Counted from the stretch's first letter, positions 1 to 14,300 are shown. The stretch: DNA of 64,000 nt from Caprimulgus europaeus (GCA_907165065.1 OU015527.1:17435686-17499685), one strand, 5' to 3'. Numbers and translations: made by a program. The notes: generated from the letters alone by a model not told the origin.

Positions 1-20
1 GGAGGTGTGGCTTGTTAAAT

Positions 21-25
<5 letters not shown>

Positions 26-74
<49 letters not shown>
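26..74. repeat. (TA)n microsatellite
   Basis: An uninterrupted alternating T/A tract of about 49 bp (roughly 24 dinucleotide units) follows a short T run. It is a simple sequence repeat, probably length-polymorphic and easily unwound. It creates an artificial open frame of alternating Tyr/Ile codons that should not be read as a gene. Confidence 0.97.
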
Positions 75-76
<2 letters not shown>

Positions 77-2054
77 TCATTATTTTCTCCATTTATATTT
101 TGGGTTGCTTGAAATGGCAACTGTTATGCATTCTGTCTGCTACTACACTTCCTTTTGGAGGCTTCTGTTGCAATGGATTAGCTTTCTAAACTGACTGGAG
201 CTTTCTGAGAAATCTGCCTTAGCATAAAATTGCTAGTTTTCTCACTGCATCAAATTATACTGCCCACACAGTACCCAACACAAAATAAATAAACTGCATA
301 AAACTGTGATGTGGGAAACGTCAAGAGTATTTTTGCTTAATCTGTGCTGACAGAAAATGTTCTCTTTCCAGTGTAACTCTATCTTTCACTGGACACGTAT
401 TTTGTTACAAGTTTATGAGCCAAATATTTTCAACAGGTGCCAGATTTTAAAATATATATTTTTTTTTAGATGCTTTCATAATTCTACATTAGGGGAAAAA
501 AGGTATTTACTTCATGAGAGTGTTTTGTAGAAGTCAGTATAAAATTCTATTCATCGCTCGACAGAAAAAAGTGTGACAGGCATTGCATTTGCAGTCAGAA
601 TAGCACAAAAAGGCTGTTAAATAGCTGATAATTTCATTGTGTTGGAACCAAGTGTAGAACTACAATGCAGTTGCATTAGTAATATAATGCTATGAACATT
701 TTCAATTATCGTGCTTAACCTTGCTAAGAAGCTAAAATGAACGCTATTAATACTGTGTGGCAGAGTGCAGCACAATAGCAGCCCGCTATTCTCTCGCTTT
801 CTCTCCCTCCCCTTTTTTCCTCCTTGCTACAGTAAGGGAAATCTGTGGACTCCTGCCCATGCCATTTCTAAATTGCTCAAGCAATTGTTTCCTGTAGATT
901 AATTTGTAATTCTGATCTTGAAAAGAACGAAACACGAGCATGTTCCTCCCCCAGGCCATTTAGAGATCTGGAGTTTTAGTGTCGTCTAACACAAGGAAGG
1001 GGAGGGAGGCAGCAGTAAAGGCAACACCAGTGTTTCCTCAGCAAAGGTTTTTCTTTGTGTGTCAAAAAAATTCACTTTACCCAATGCTTCCAGTTTTCTT
1101 GCTGTTTTCTCTCAAGAAAACAGGCTCACATAAAAAAGCTGGGGGGGTGAATATGTGTACGTGGTGTGTGTACACACATGAGGCTGTATCTCAAGCAGGC
1201 CTATGTATGACTGCCTTCTTTGTTTGTGCATGGTTGCTCTGGTGATGATAGATCGTTTCCTTACCTGGGTAAATTAAAACAAACAACTTCCATCAACATT
1301 GATGCTATTCATCCTGTCTACACAAGGTAGATGGAGCTGTGCTTTTAAAGGTTATTTAGGCATGAAAACCAGCAGACAGACAGATTTGAGGGGGTTAGAA
1401 AATGCTACTGATCTGAACACTGATATCTTGTCAGTAAAGCCCCTCCAGTGCTTATATATGACTCTGTTGCCTAAATACTGTTTAAGATCTAGCATTCTGT
1501 AAGGACAGAATTCCCCATCTTCACTTTTTTCTACCTTTTTGTGCTATTCACATTTATTAGATCACCTCTATCGATTTCTTTATAGCTTGCTTTCGTTCTT
1601 CCTTACTACTGAAGTTTTCTGCTCACCTGGGACTGATCAGTCCAAAATAAAAGAAAGATAAAAACAAAACAGCGGAGACCAAAGGAACCCAGAAGAAAAC
1701 AGTGTTACAAAAAGGGGAAAGCTAATGTGGCTTTTTGCAGGCTTCCCAGAAGGCTTTCCAGAGCTGGGTTCCCAAAAGGAGTCATTGTTCTTTTACACTT
1801 TGCAGGGTGAAAAGAAAGAAGCCTCCAGTGATGGTGAAAGAGAAGTCTAAGTATGTGATAATGATGAGCCTTTAACACAACAGACAAGTCCTAAATATTA
1901 GAGCAAAAAGTTTTTGGGAAGAGAAGACTTTCAGTCTCTACCAGTTTTCTCAGCCAACTGCTACCAAACGGTTTAAACAGACTATCCCAGGGGTATTTTG
2001 TGTTACAAGTCCTCTTGCCTGTGCTTGCAAATGGGATTTTACACTTCCTGATGG
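75..2054. other. Unique AT-rich DNA, no gene seen
   Basis: No coding region or recognised transposon. Small items: a pyrimidine-rich tract near 796-825, and a 14-bp perfect palindrome of alternating TG/CA at 1165-1178 that could adopt Z-DNA or a small cruciform. The block from about 560 to 790 is low in simple repeats and contains several TAAT/ATTA cores, so it could be a conserved non-coding element, but this is only an impression from composition. Confidence 0.6.
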
Positions 2055-2304
2055 TGTTGGTGCTTTAAGAGCAGAAGCTGCAGGCAGCTTCAGCCTTGAG
2101 CAATTAATTCCTGACCTTGAGTGAAAAAATTAAAAAAAAACGACTAACAAGGAAGAACGTGTATGAGACAAGATAAGAGATTTAGTGTACTGTAATCAGT
2201 AACCAGTCAGAAGTAAAAGAATGGCTTGTGAACAGGTGGAATTATCCAATCAAGTATTGTAACCAGGTGCATGAACAGTAGCTTTTAGCCAATAAAGAGT
2301 TGTT

Positions 2305-2335
<31 letters not shown>

Positions 2336-2438
2336 GTTAGCAACTTAAGAGTATATAAGTGATCGTGTAACCAGCAATAAAGGTCTCCAGTTGGATTCAC
2401 ATTCAATCGTGTGGAGTCCATGATTCATCGCTCTTGTA
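2055..2438 (+). mobile_element. Solo LTR, family B, copy 1
   Basis: This segment matches, over most of its length, the reverse complement of 57354-57726. Shared blocks include TGTTGGTGCTTTAAGAGC at the start, GCAATTAATTCCTGACCTTGAG, AACAAGATAAGAGATT and GAATGGCTTGTGAACAGGTG. It has a TATA box (TATATAA, 2352-2358) and an AATAAA polyadenylation signal (2376-2381), the order expected for U3-R-U5. No gag, pol or env follows, so it is a solo LTR. The 5' edge is sharp (TG); the 3' edge is uncertain. TGATGG at 2049-2054 and TAATGG at 2439-2444 may be a decayed 6-bp target duplication. A (TG)n tract has grown inside the U3. Confidence 0.75.
2304..2337 (+). repeat. (TG)n microsatellite inside LTR copy 1
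   Basis: About 16 TG units with one CG interruption near the 3' end, just upstream of the LTR TATA box. The related LTR at 57354-57726 has no such tract here, so the repeat expanded after the copies separated. Confidence 0.9.
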
Positions 2439-4964
2439 TAATGGCAAGTGTGACTTCAGGTCTCCTACCTCAAGGTTACCCCTTCCATTCTGCTGAAGAA
2501 CAGATTTTTAGAGCAGATTGTCCTCAGCACACTGAAAAAGTCATGCCCTGGGAGAAGACAAAAGGCAAGAAATCAAGTTGCCCCCCATCATGTAACCCGT
2601 GGGTTCTTATGCTTCAGTCTGGAGTCTCCATACCTGAGTGGAGAGTGCATAATCTCCTGATATTTGCCAAAAAATCCAATTAAGGAGAAGAGAGGGACAT
2701 TTAGAAAAGAAACTTCTGTAACATTATCTCAGGGACTCCAGCCAGATTTTTCCTTCCTTATATTTTGGTAAGGGTAGGTGTTGATTTTTGATTGCTTAGT
2801 AAATTTATTTTTATTAGAAACTTAAAGGAGTATTTTTATATAAACATTTAATATTACTGTGGACTCTCAAGCATTCTTGTGTCACAGAGGTGTTCAATTC
2901 CCAGCCATTCTACTGAAATGCAGGAGGGGTCAGGGAGTTTCTCTTCTCTGCTCAAGGCATATTGACTCCTGCTAAAATCTCTTTGCTAAGACAACAATGT
3001 CAAATCTCAGTCTATAAACATTCACAAGGGAAGGGAGGACAGCATGGAACAAGTGGGCATCAGAATAAGAGGGGTTTTCCAGGACTGTTGAGCTAAAGAG
3101 AAAGGCTCTTCAGACACAACAACCCAGAAGTGCTCCTCAAGGTCAATTTGCCAGGGTACCACAATAGTATAGAAAGCATCTGAAATCCTCTTTGCCATCT
3201 ATAATGGGTATCTTGCTGGTCATAAAGAAAATTTATCTATATCAAGAGGACACTGAGATTGCCCCTGAGCACCTCCTGCTGCACAGTTGGATGTTTGAAA
3301 AGGAGGGTAGGGAACCTGGAAAAAGGGACGTGTGCTAAAATTAGGAGATGCTATTTGGCTGAAGTTTGACCATCTGCTTAATTAAGGTGGAGAAGGAAAT
3401 CTTATTTGGGGATGAGAGAATCTGGGACAGTTTTGGTTTATTTTCACTGTTTATTATGAATCTGTTTTCCAATTACAAATACCTAAGGCTTCCAAGATAT
3501 AGCTGATATTCACTCTAGCAGCTAGACTAGAAGCCCTCTGTATGTCTCTAATTATAACTGTTTAACTTGGTTTGCCAAGGAAATGGAAGGACTTATGAAA
3601 CTACACTGTATTTATGTCTCCCTCCTATCTATTCTCTTAACGTCTAAATGTTGCAACTATTCCAATTCAGTTTAATGAGTTAGGAGGCTCTTTCATGCTT
3701 AAGTAAAATGTATAAGTTTTGGCTAAAGCATGTTAGTGATCTAACAAAGTCAAAACAGGTGTTGTTCAAACATGAGATTTACGTGTTGAGGTTAAACTTA
3801 ATAAGGCAACCTTGTGAAAACTTTCCTTTTTTCCTTTTCTGTTGTTTGTCCTGTGCATGTCCTGTGTGCAGACGATACTCCAGTGCTGTCCTTCACAGAG
3901 GGACTGCTGGTGTGCACTCCTAGCTTGAGTGTCACTGTTCACCAGTACAGCTGACCCAGGTCTCTCAGGCTCGATCTGAGACCTCCCTCCTGTTGGGTAC
4001 AGTTGGACTCCGTCCCAAGGTTGGTCTTAATTGCATCTGATTACAGTGCAGTTGAAAAGGGAGGAAAAAAAGCAGTAGCTACAGCTGTTCAGTGCCAGGC
4101 CAAGTTTCCAACCGTATGTACAATCTCCTCTTAATACCGTTGGAGTTTTCTAGAGCAGCTTTTCAGGTTACCTGATGAGCTTTTAGAGGGAGGGCTCTGA
4201 TACAGAAATCCTGCTCTTAGAGCAAAATGGTAGCTGTGTGAGGACCTTGAAAAATTTGGATCTTTCCTTTATGGCATCTGTAGTCCATGGGCCAGAAGAA
4301 TGTAGTAGTAAGAAGGCAACATTTATGCCCAAGGGACCTGAAAAATGTTATGTGGAGTCAAGTATTGCACTGTAAAACGGCTTTTCTTTGTGTTTTACTG
4401 TCTGTAAATCTGTATTAGAGAACTTTTTTTTTTTTTTAAATAGAGTTCTTTTAAAGTTGTCGGCTGCCTTGAAATTTAAAATTACCTTATTTTTCCATTG
4501 AGTTTTTGAAACGCTTGTTGAGATTGTTCAGTATCTCAACACAAGACTGATTTTGCTTCATATATTTTACCACACCATTTGTTTTTCTCTTCATCCTCTC
4601 CCTTAATTTTTTTCTGCTCAGCCACTCCTTGCAATCTGACTTCAGGAACCCTTCATGGGCTTGCTGTTGAAAGCATTCAACTCCCTCTGCTCCACATTTT
4701 CACTCCATTTTACCTGCCCTGTAGTCTTGTTTATTGTTGTTTAATATTGCTGTTATATGGTTCTTAGATTTTTCAGCTGTACTGGATCTTTGAAAGCTGG
4801 CAGGATGAATTGCTTGGTTTCCAGTCTTCAATGTTTATCTCCCCTTGGATCTCACCATCTGTTCCTATTTGGCAGAGCAGGTAAATGAATTTTTTTCAAC
4901 TTCCTTTCATTTGCCCTGTTTCCTGCAGATATTTAGCTTGTCTGTTTCCTCTTTCTCTCACCAG
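2439..4964. other. Unique DNA, no gene seen
   Basis: AT-rich sequence without recognisable coding potential, transposon or RNA gene. It includes a short hairpin-like GGTCTC...GAGACC near 3960-3985 and an A/T-rich stretch near 4424-4440. Confidence 0.55.
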
Positions 4965-5066
4965 ACATCATCAAGAAGGATTTGGTGGCACTTACTGAAG
5001 CTGATAAATCTGACTGAAATTTCCATGCTGGACTGTGCATTGCAGGGTTTGCTTAATGAGAAGAAG
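4965..5066 (+). other. Exon-like segment with splice signals (unassigned)
   Basis: This 102-bp segment is preceded by a pyrimidine-rich tract ending in CACCAG and followed by AAG|GTAGGT, so both borders look like spliceosomal sites. One frame is open throughout and in phase (102 = 34 codons). Another frame reads IIKKDLVALTEADKSD and then stops. No protein family is recognised. It may be a non-coding RNA exon, a pseudo-exon, or chance. Only transcript data can settle it. Confidence 0.2.
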
Positions 5067-8000
5067 GTAGGTATTTTTCTTTTGTTGGGCTTTATATTAA
5101 CTAACACATCCTCATGGAGTACAATGCAATAACATCCACAAAGTTAAAAGTAGATTTTGCTTTAACTCAAGTGACTCCTCCTAACCTCTTCCATTTACCC
5201 TTATATCTCAGTATCACATCTTTGAGCACATCAGCAAACCACATAGCCGTTATTTTGACAATTAACATCTATTCTGTAAGAGTTCAACCCCACTATAGTT
5301 CAATCCCAGCACAGTCACAGCTACCAGAGGCAATCCCACACTGAAGACCAGTAGTCATGCAATGGAGTCCTCAAAGAGGCTGCACTTTGTTTTTTCAGCT
5401 CTTCTGATTTGTGGTCAATCTCAGAGCAACTGGAATATTTCACTCTACCTTCTGGATTGAAATGTCTTAAAGGGAGAGTCGCAAACCTGGTGCTCTGTTA
5501 CATACTTCTGTATACTGCTGAAAGGAAAGGAAACAGGGATGAAACATGGAATGTGGAAAGAAAAAGGCTTTTGTTTTTCTCATATTTATTACCCATAGCA
5601 GGAAGCCCAACTTTGAAAAGCTTCCTTTAGTTTTGAAAGTTCTGTATTACTACCCTAGATAATTGTAATTGTAAACATTTGGAGGTACAAATACTATCTT
5701 TCAGGGTCAGAGATACTATCTTTGTTCACACCATTCACTTAGGGCCTTTTACAGTGTTCTCTCAGAGTATCTCTACTTTGGTTATTTTTAAAGTTGACAC
5801 TGAAGTCAAAAGGGATCAGCTTGTGGCATATGTCTTAACTACATACTGAAGGGCAGTTAAGGATCTGCCTCATGAAAGGATTAAACTGAATAAAAACCCA
5901 CCTGCTGTTCCCTTTTGTCATTCATCAGCTGTCCTCAGATTCTCTTCCTAGTCAGACCTATGCAATAATTTGCCAGTTGTTGCAGTCTGTCAACCACACC
6001 TCTTGTAAAAGTCATTTCCATACAACAGCTGTCCCTCTGTAGCTTGTGCAATCCCCTTCCAAAACCAGAACCCACAGCCATTTGGTGTTCTTCTTGGGAG
6101 TGTTCATAAAAAGCCCAAGACCCAGGCTGACACCAAGGATGAGTGCCAGTCTGGGAGTCTGGGCCATTCCTGCAGCAGTTTCTCATTTTCAATAGTTCAT
6201 TAGGTCAGAGTGATGCTGAATGGGCAAAGTGGATCTTACATAATGTTGGTAATGGCTTATCTGCCATATGACTAAATAGAGGATTTTGATTTTCAGCTCT
6301 GTCAGCCGAGCAGTTTTCCTCAACTACTTAAAATAATTCTTAAACTATGTTATAAGGGTTTTTGCAATTATCTTTTCCTTCTTTTGCAGAAATTTTTGGC
6401 AGCTCCTGTAACTTCATGCAGGACCATGAGATCCTTTCAACAGCTTAGCAAGAGTCACTCATTCATTCTGACTAAAACCAAAGAAGCTGTACTAGATGTT
6501 ACAGCAGTGTCTGGACTATTGACACAGGGAGAATTTAAATGATTAATAGCTCCTTAGATGTGGTGATCCATTAAAATTTTGGCTTCCCAGATACTGATAA
6601 TTTCCTGATAATTGCTATCATCTTCAACAATTTTGCAAGCAGTTACAGGCTATCCTAACACAAGAAGACTAGCAGATCATATCTGGTGTTTAGATCGAAC
6701 ACTTTTAGATCGAAGTGCTTTTAATTTTTTTCTATTTGGGTGATCTTTAGATTCTGGACTGTGTTCAAAAAATATTCATCAAAGCATTTAGGGCTTCAGT
6801 ATTTGAAAAAAAAAAAAAAAGTTTCCTGACTTCAGCTTCGGTTGTTTGATTCACAAAATCCTGTCTGCTTTTATTTCTTCCAGCTTAGACTAATGACTCT
6901 GCTTGTTGATTTACCTAATAAAATATTTTACTATGCTTCAAACTCTGTGTGAAATTCTGCTGTCAGAGTGCAAAAAAGCAGAGTGACACCACTTGTTTAG
7001 GGCTTGTTACTCATGCAACAAAAGATAGGTTTCAAGGTTCCTGTTAATGTTATGTAATGTCTTCTATCATCAAGGCCTGGAATACATTTCAGACTTGGAT
7101 CTTGGTATTGCATGAGACATATTTCACATATTAGTGTACTGGGCAACAGAAATCACTGCATTCTCTCATGCTTATATTATCTACAGGTTGCCCCTTGCTC
7201 TCTTGTGTGGGTTGTACACTCATGCATCACAACATTGGCAGAGGGGAGGAAGAGCAGATTACACTAGGGACTCCATTTCACCACTCAAAAGCACACAAGC
7301 TGTTGTTCAGGCTTATTGAAGTCCACTTTAAATCTCGGTACTCAAATTACTTACACTAAAACAAAGCCAGAACTACCACACACTATCTCTGAATTTACTA
7401 TATCACTTGAAAACACTGCTCCTGCGCCTAGTTAAATCAGGTTAAACACTTGGTGAAAGGGCATAGCCAGACATACCGGTTGTGCGGCAGCTGGTTGGGT
7501 TAGGAGGTAAGTAAATCCATTTGTACATTCCCAGCTGGTTCAAATTTTCTGGCTTTACTGCATTTGTAACTACCGAGAATAACCTGTGCTAACTTGCATA
7601 TATTTTAGGCTTTTTGTTTTGTTGTAACACTTTTTTTCACAGAAAATGGTGAAGATTTCAGTACTTACACAGTTGTGCTGGCATCACTGAGGGAGCAGGA
7701 GTGAGACATAGGAGTGGGTGAGCAGATGCGGACAGCGACCTTTTAATCAAATTAAGCTGTATGTAGCCACAGCACATCTGACTGTGTCCTGAACAGAACA
7801 ATTGTAATTAAGAAAAATACAAACGTTGACATAGAGATGGCCAGGAGCCAAGGACGAAATTCTAGCCATGCTGAGCATGCAACTGGGAGGAATTTCCCAG
7901 GTCAATGAATTCTATCCCATGTTTTCCCAGGAAAATATTCTTGAACTGCTCGTGGTCCACATTAAAGTTTGTTTGGTCTCTTGACCTGCTACCCTTGAAA

Positions 8001-11000
8001 GCCAAACTTTTCATAGACTTCATTTGGATTGAGATTTCACTTCAAATGATAGTTCAGCAAAGCCATAAATTTTCACAGAAGGTTTCTCACTAATCCTTCC
8101 AACTGGTGCCTCCCCCACCACACACCCCAATGACATCTCTGTTGCCATTCTGTTGCTTAAAGACACATCTGCTCAGAGTGCTGCCCTTCATTTTATAAGG
8201 AAGAAGCAGAATGGCTCTGTAGGCTACCATAAGGGGGTCTTCTGCACATTAAACATACTCTGCCCCACAACTGGGAAAGTTTTGTGGTTGAAGTTTCTCG
8301 TTTCCCAGCAGGTAGGTGCTGGTAGGGAAAGATTTCTTGTTCCTCTTCCTACATGGACCTTGTCTTCACTCCACTTGTGTGCTGGTGATCAGGTTTTTCC
8401 CCAAGCTACAAGGCAAAGCTGAGAGTGTTAGAGGGTAAGATACTAACGCAGCTTACCTTACTGCAACTTTTTGCCATTGGCCTTATGCTGGTGAGAGTAG
8501 TTTCTTGTCCTTGCTCTGTAGTCTTCTAATTTCTTTCTCGGACAGCTCATACTTCCCTGTCATGCTCATTTCCCTGCCAGTCCTGGAGAAAACTTGTCAA
8601 ATGGACTATGCCTTTGCTTTCCTAAAATCACACATCTGTGTGTTTCAGCTTCCCTTTAAACACAGGATTTTTTGTTTGTTTCCTCATTTTGTCCTTTCTG
8701 TATATTTTTGAAAAGCAGTGCAAAGGAAGACAAGCAAATGAGAACACTTGCCTATCTGGCAAGGGAAATGGAATGATTTAAAAGTGGTTGAGCTAAAGAA
8801 ATACTAAAACCTCCAGGAAAATTCTAACATTTGTTCAGAAGTTTTTGTTTATTTTTGAAGCTGTGGAATATCCATGATTTTCAGTGTTTTGACCTTTATT
8901 TTGAAGAATGTAATAATTGTGCCAGCAAACTCAGCTGTCAATATTTTCATTTCACACCTCTTTATAGAAGTTCATAACTGACCTATAAAATTACACATAC
9001 TGAGCATATGTGGTTTAAGGCAGGAAAAGTTTTAATAAATAAATACATAAATACAAATGTGTCTGTTTAAAAGTTATAATGCCACAAAAAAATAAATTGG
9101 TGATTTCAAATGCATTTTACAGTCCTGTAACTCAAAAGCAAGCTGGTCAGGTTTTTCTTCTTTTAAACTCAAAATGATTAGCCTCTTAGTCTTTAATGTG
9201 GACTGATGCGGTGCCTGTGGCCATTATGGCAAATAACCACATTATTGCATTTAGGAAATTACATACTGTGTGCTTGTGGTAATTTTGTCTTCATGAAAAC
9301 AGCTCACAAAATTTAAGCAGGCAGACTTATTACAGGAGTCAATTCTGGTTTTAGATACACACCATCTTTGTGCATTCATATTGCTTCATCAGACTGTATT
9401 TGAAAGGGTCTTTGTGAGCCAGCTTTAATATTAGTTTGCCTACTGAAGGACTGGGGAAGGAAGAAGGGAAGGGGTCTAACTCTCAGAATGCTCTATGTTT
9501 TAGAGGGAAAACAAGTAACTTTTTAAAAATTTCCCAATTATTCTCTTTTCATTAATCATATCGATGTTTAACTATTAGATAGTAATAGGTCTGAAAAAGT
9601 CATTATAATTTCCAAACTGGTACTTGCTGGGTGAAAATGTTGCTGTGTCAAAGTGGTAATAAAATTCATAGGAGCTTTAATCTTCAACTCCCCACCTAGT
9701 CTTCTTTCATAAAATGTTGGAGCCACCCAGCTACGTTATGCTCCTGAAAATTTGACATGAAATTCTATTTTTTTAAATTAAATGCACATCCCTATTATGT
9801 TTTGTTCCAAAACTTAGTTGAAATTAGCACAAGGCTGTATGGTAAATACTCAACTCTACAAGAGAGAAGAGGAGCAGTGGGGTGGGTATATAGCAGACCG
9901 GTGAGGAGATTTTATGCCATGATGATAGTGTGGGCAGTAAACTCTTCTCCTCCTTTTCTGCTCGCTAAATATCAAATTTCTGTGAAAAGGGAGAAAAGCA
10001 GCATGTCTCCTTTGGGCAAATGGGAGATTGGGAGAGATGGGAGTTTTCTTCCAAAGGAGGTGAGAGAAAGAGCCTTTCCCACAGTCTGATGAGAAATTAT
10101 TCTCACCAGACAATCCAAGCTATCGTGATGGTTTGGGCAGTGCTTCTCCGGGATATCTCTCACAGTGACACACTGTTCAGCTATCAGTCCTAGCATTAAG
10201 AGTGACAGCACAGGTCAGTCTCATGCCAGCCTTTTGATGTCCTGCTCACACAGGCAGCCCTGAGCAGGGTTAAACAGCAGTGATGTAATCTCTATTGTGT
10301 CCATGTTACTTCCACTTAGGGAACTCTGACTTGAGCAGGTAAAAGTTCATTTTAAATCTTTATTTTAAGGGATGGGGAAAAGGTAGCCTTGAAGATTTCT
10401 GAATGCCCTAATCTTTCAGTTTGCCCTAAAATCCTAAACCCTACTGTGGCTTGCATGGTTTTGCATTTCAGTGAAAAGAGTTCACATAGCTCAAGTCCTT
10501 TGAAATACGTTGAAAATATAAAGGCAACATGTCTGTAAACAAGCTATAGTAATTTTATGCTTGGAATACACTACTTTTTGCTGCGATGAAAATTCTATGA
10601 AGGTCTTCCATACCTAAGTATTTTCAGTTCAGTGTTCTAGTGATTAACAAATTTATCTCTTTAACATCATCTTAATTCTCTTACAGATGTAAATTAGCAT
10701 ACTTTCTCTCTAGAGCTTTACCAGATATACTAATAAATCTCAAGAAAATAATGAGTAGAGATGTCATGGAGACCAGTCTGGAAAGATATTCTTTCTCCCA
10801 CAACTTATGTTGCAGGACTAGGTAAATATTTGATAACTTAAAGAAAATGTTAGGTTTTCCAGCTTTCCCTTACCACTGTTAGAGCGTAAAAATAACCTCT
10901 TTCTTTAAAACATATAGGTTTCTTTTTTACATTTTACACAGTACCATAGTATGAAATGAAGACTGTCAGCTTTTGTATTACAGCTGTCCACACCTGCAAT

Positions 11001-11136
11001 AACAAAATTCCAAATGCCATGAATCCCACCTGATTTCAGATTTGATCACAGTTTTTGTTGAATTCGCTGGTTTTAGTTAGCAATATATAAAACTGGGCAA
11101 GGTCAAGGCATAATCTTCATGGCCAGTATGTACTGA
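5067..11136. other. Unique AT-rich DNA, no gene seen
   Basis: No reliable coding region. Minor items: a 16-17 bp tandem duplication around TAGATCGA (6689-6721); a poly(A) run near 6805-6820; an isolated perfect splice-donor string AG|GTAAGT at 7505-7512; and an imperfect direct repeat of GTGTGGGCAGTAAACTCTTCTCC / GGTTTGGGCAGTGCTTCTCC between about 9925 and 10150. The stretch 9180-9350 is complex and low in simple repeats, and could be conserved non-coding DNA. Confidence 0.5.
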
Positions 11137-11320
11137 AGTGCCCAGGATATCCAGGAGCTGGCAATTGTGCCTGAGAATCTGGTAGCTGATTTTGGAGTTT
11201 CACTGATGCTGAACAGGGGAAAGAGTCTGGTAAAAGATGTAAACATTTCCATCAGTCCTCTGAGAACTAGGATTGGTTTCCTTGGTTTGGAAAGGAGTTC
11301 TCCAGAATGGCAATCAAATG
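11137..11320 (+). other. Exon-like open segment ending at a GTAAGA donor (unassigned)
   Basis: A frame opens after a stop at 11134-11136 and runs through PENLVADFGVSLML and LRTRIGFLGLE to a donor-like ATG|GTAAGA at 11321. It continues open past the donor to a stop near 11374. I do not recognise the protein. The opposite strand is also open here, which lowers the weight of either. There is no strong polypyrimidine acceptor at the left edge. It could be a retropseudogene fragment, a pseudo-exon or chance. Confidence 0.12.
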
Positions 11321-14300
11321 GTAAGAATTTCCTTTTATATTCCATATTCCAGAAGACTACAAAAATATTTAACTAGGTAGTGCTAACATTTCATTTTTAT
11401 GGGCATCACATGTATTTCACAGATTTATTTAAGTCTTTGTTTAGCATTTATTTTTAGTCCCTTGATGAAAATGTTGCACAGAGAATGCATACAAGGTATG
11501 AACCTGAGCTGCTCCTAGTAGAAAACCATTCTCATCTTAGTAATGAGCAACTTACAGACCAAACCTGATTAGAAAGAAATGTTTTATGGGAAATGCAAAT
11601 ATCTCATCTTAATACACTTTCTTAAACTACTCATGTTGCAAGAGAAGCATTTTAACTTCATATAAAACTGAGTCTGCAAATTCAGCTTTCCCATTGGTCA
11701 CCTTGGTATAAAAATGCAAGTTAACACCATTGTCTTACTAAAGTGGAAAACAATGGGCCAGGTCATTCAGAAAAGCTGGCCAGAAAAGCTGAAATCTAAG
11801 AACCTCTACACAGCCATATTGGCAGGGTGGTCATGGGCTCATTTGTGACGTGGTGTGGGAAGAAACTGTTTCCAGCCTCTCAAAGTAGGGGGGAAAACTG
11901 AGCAACTTTATTACTTAGCTATGCACACTACTTAATAATCCTATTGCAAATGGAGTTGGGCCTAAACCTGAGAGTCACATTGCTTAGAAAGTAAAAAGAG
12001 GAAGAATTTTTTATTGCTGTTAGAAAGGGGTCTGCCAGAAATCCTGCAGTTGAATGCCCTGGAGAACACAAGAGTTTTTCAATGTGCTGAGAGGATTACA
12101 ATTCAAAGACAGAGGCAAATGCTATACTCTCCCAAATAGCTATTGATTCACTGACACACTTAAAGGATAAGGATTGAATCCTGTAGAAGGCCAGGGAACT
12201 GAAGACAATCATATATAAAGAAAAGAAAATCCTGTTCTTTCCAGAGCTTGAGTCTAGTACTCAAGGTAGGGGACATATATCTGAGTGCTGTTGAAACTGG
12301 GATTTACTAAAATAGTTGAAGCACAATATTGTGAAAGCTAGGAGGCTTAGTTATCAAGGACAGATGTATATGTCACTCAGATCAACTTCTTAAACAATGT
12401 ACCTGAAACTTGGTAGATGATGCTTCACTGAATTGAATTGTTTGGTTTACTTTTAATAACAAATATTTGATTAATTACCTACTCAGAAGACTAAATATGA
12501 GAACTATTGTTTGCTTCACATTAACCCAGTTCTCAGTTTTCTGTTTGGGAAGGAGAGAGCAGGGACACTGAATTTTTAATTCCTGTTTCTAACCTTTTTC
12601 TTATATATATATATTTTTTGTGAACAGTATGGTCCCTCCCTATGTCGCCTGCTGTCACTGAAAAAGTGATTATGTCTCAACACAATAAAACTCTGAAACT
12701 TATTTGTGACATGAGCATAACTCATTTATTGTTGTTTTCATACATGGTTTCCATCTCTTTTACTATTCACAATTATCATCACATATCCCTAGATATTAAG
12801 CTCTCTTGTCTTCCCATAAATCAGAGGAGCATAAAGCAAATATTTTTGTAAAGGTAATGTAGCCTTAGAACTAACTTGTCTCTTGAAAAATGAGCAATAA
12901 AAAAACTTATGAAGTGCAAAAAAAACATACAGAGAAGAGCAAAGGGATAACCTTGGAACAGTAAGCTAAAGAAAGGGAGTAGTGTTTCTCCTCTTGCTAG
13001 CAGGAACGGTGCAAAGATGGACCTCAGCAAAGAACAACAGTGTGCATAAAGAAAAAAAAATCCCATCCAGTAGAATCTATCTCATGAAAAAAGTCAGGTC
13101 CAGTGGAAAACAAAACAAAACAAAACAAAATAAAACAGTTCTTTGATTCATCTTTTTTCTGTTGTGAAGTGTGTTGCCTAAGAAAACATAAATCCTGTCC
13201 AGGTCAGGAGAGAAGAAAATGGTTTTTTCCCCCACGGATTGTTCTCTTAATGTTGTGGTTTTGCTACTCTATACAGAATACTTTACCTAACTCTCATCAT
13301 AAGGAGCTGATTCAAAACAGATTCCCTAAAGAGGAAGCACAATTATAGTACTAAGTTAGGTATCAGAAAATGAAAACATTCAGTTTTGAGGACTCCATTG
13401 TATCTGCAGGATTCAAATGCAATTGAAAATGCCATCAGTTTTTATATGCAAGTAGCAAGACACAAAAGAAACAAAGATAAAGTGATGCAAAAAGTGGGAA
13501 AAGTCTTTAGGGACATTAAGCCAATTCAGAACAATATGGAAGTAATCAAAAGTCAGTCAACAAACCAAATAAGACTTCATAAAAGAAAAGTACGGACTAA
13601 AACTGACGCAACTTAAGGAAGTCTGGATGATGGGAGATGCAGTGTGTTTACATAAGAGACTAAGAGATTACAAAGCAAGATATGAAATAATTAGTGTTGG
13701 TTAAATCTCAAAAGGTTGGAGCTTTGTTTTAGTTAGAATAAGCACCAAGAAGTTTGCTGCTTAACCAGATCTTCTCTATGGTTTCAAGAAGTTGACAAAC
13801 AAAACCAGAAGACTACGTAAAGGAAGAATATACAAGGGAATCCTTGCACTTTCTTCCATTAAGTGTCCCCTCCCTTGCATTCTGGAATATTTGTTAATGC
13901 TTCCCAGAGGTACTTAAAATTGATAATGACCCTAATGTTTCTTTCAACACCTTGATTCCCATGTAACATTTGAATTACAAATTATAATTTAGATGCACAT
14001 GTTCTTCCAGAATAACTAGGTCCATTTTTTAAGACTTTTAGTTAGGGAAGCATGTGTGTTATTTCAAAATGTGTGTGGGTGGTTTATGCAGACAAAGTGG
14101 AGACATAAAGTTGAGGAAAAGTAAAACATCCACAATTTAGTACAATACTTTTTTCAAAGACTACAGGGAATGAGGGGATAGGATAGATCCAAATAATAAC
14201 AAAGTTATTTATAATAACAAATAGTAACAGAGTTTAAAATGCTTGATTAGTTGTCAGAAGAGGAAAATGCAACAAACTGTTGTAAACAGAGCTGCACAGG

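Noticed and set aside
7505-7512. Isolated perfect splice donor AGGTAAGT
   Set aside because: No matching acceptor or open frame upstream. Single sites of this quality occur by chance in 64 kb.
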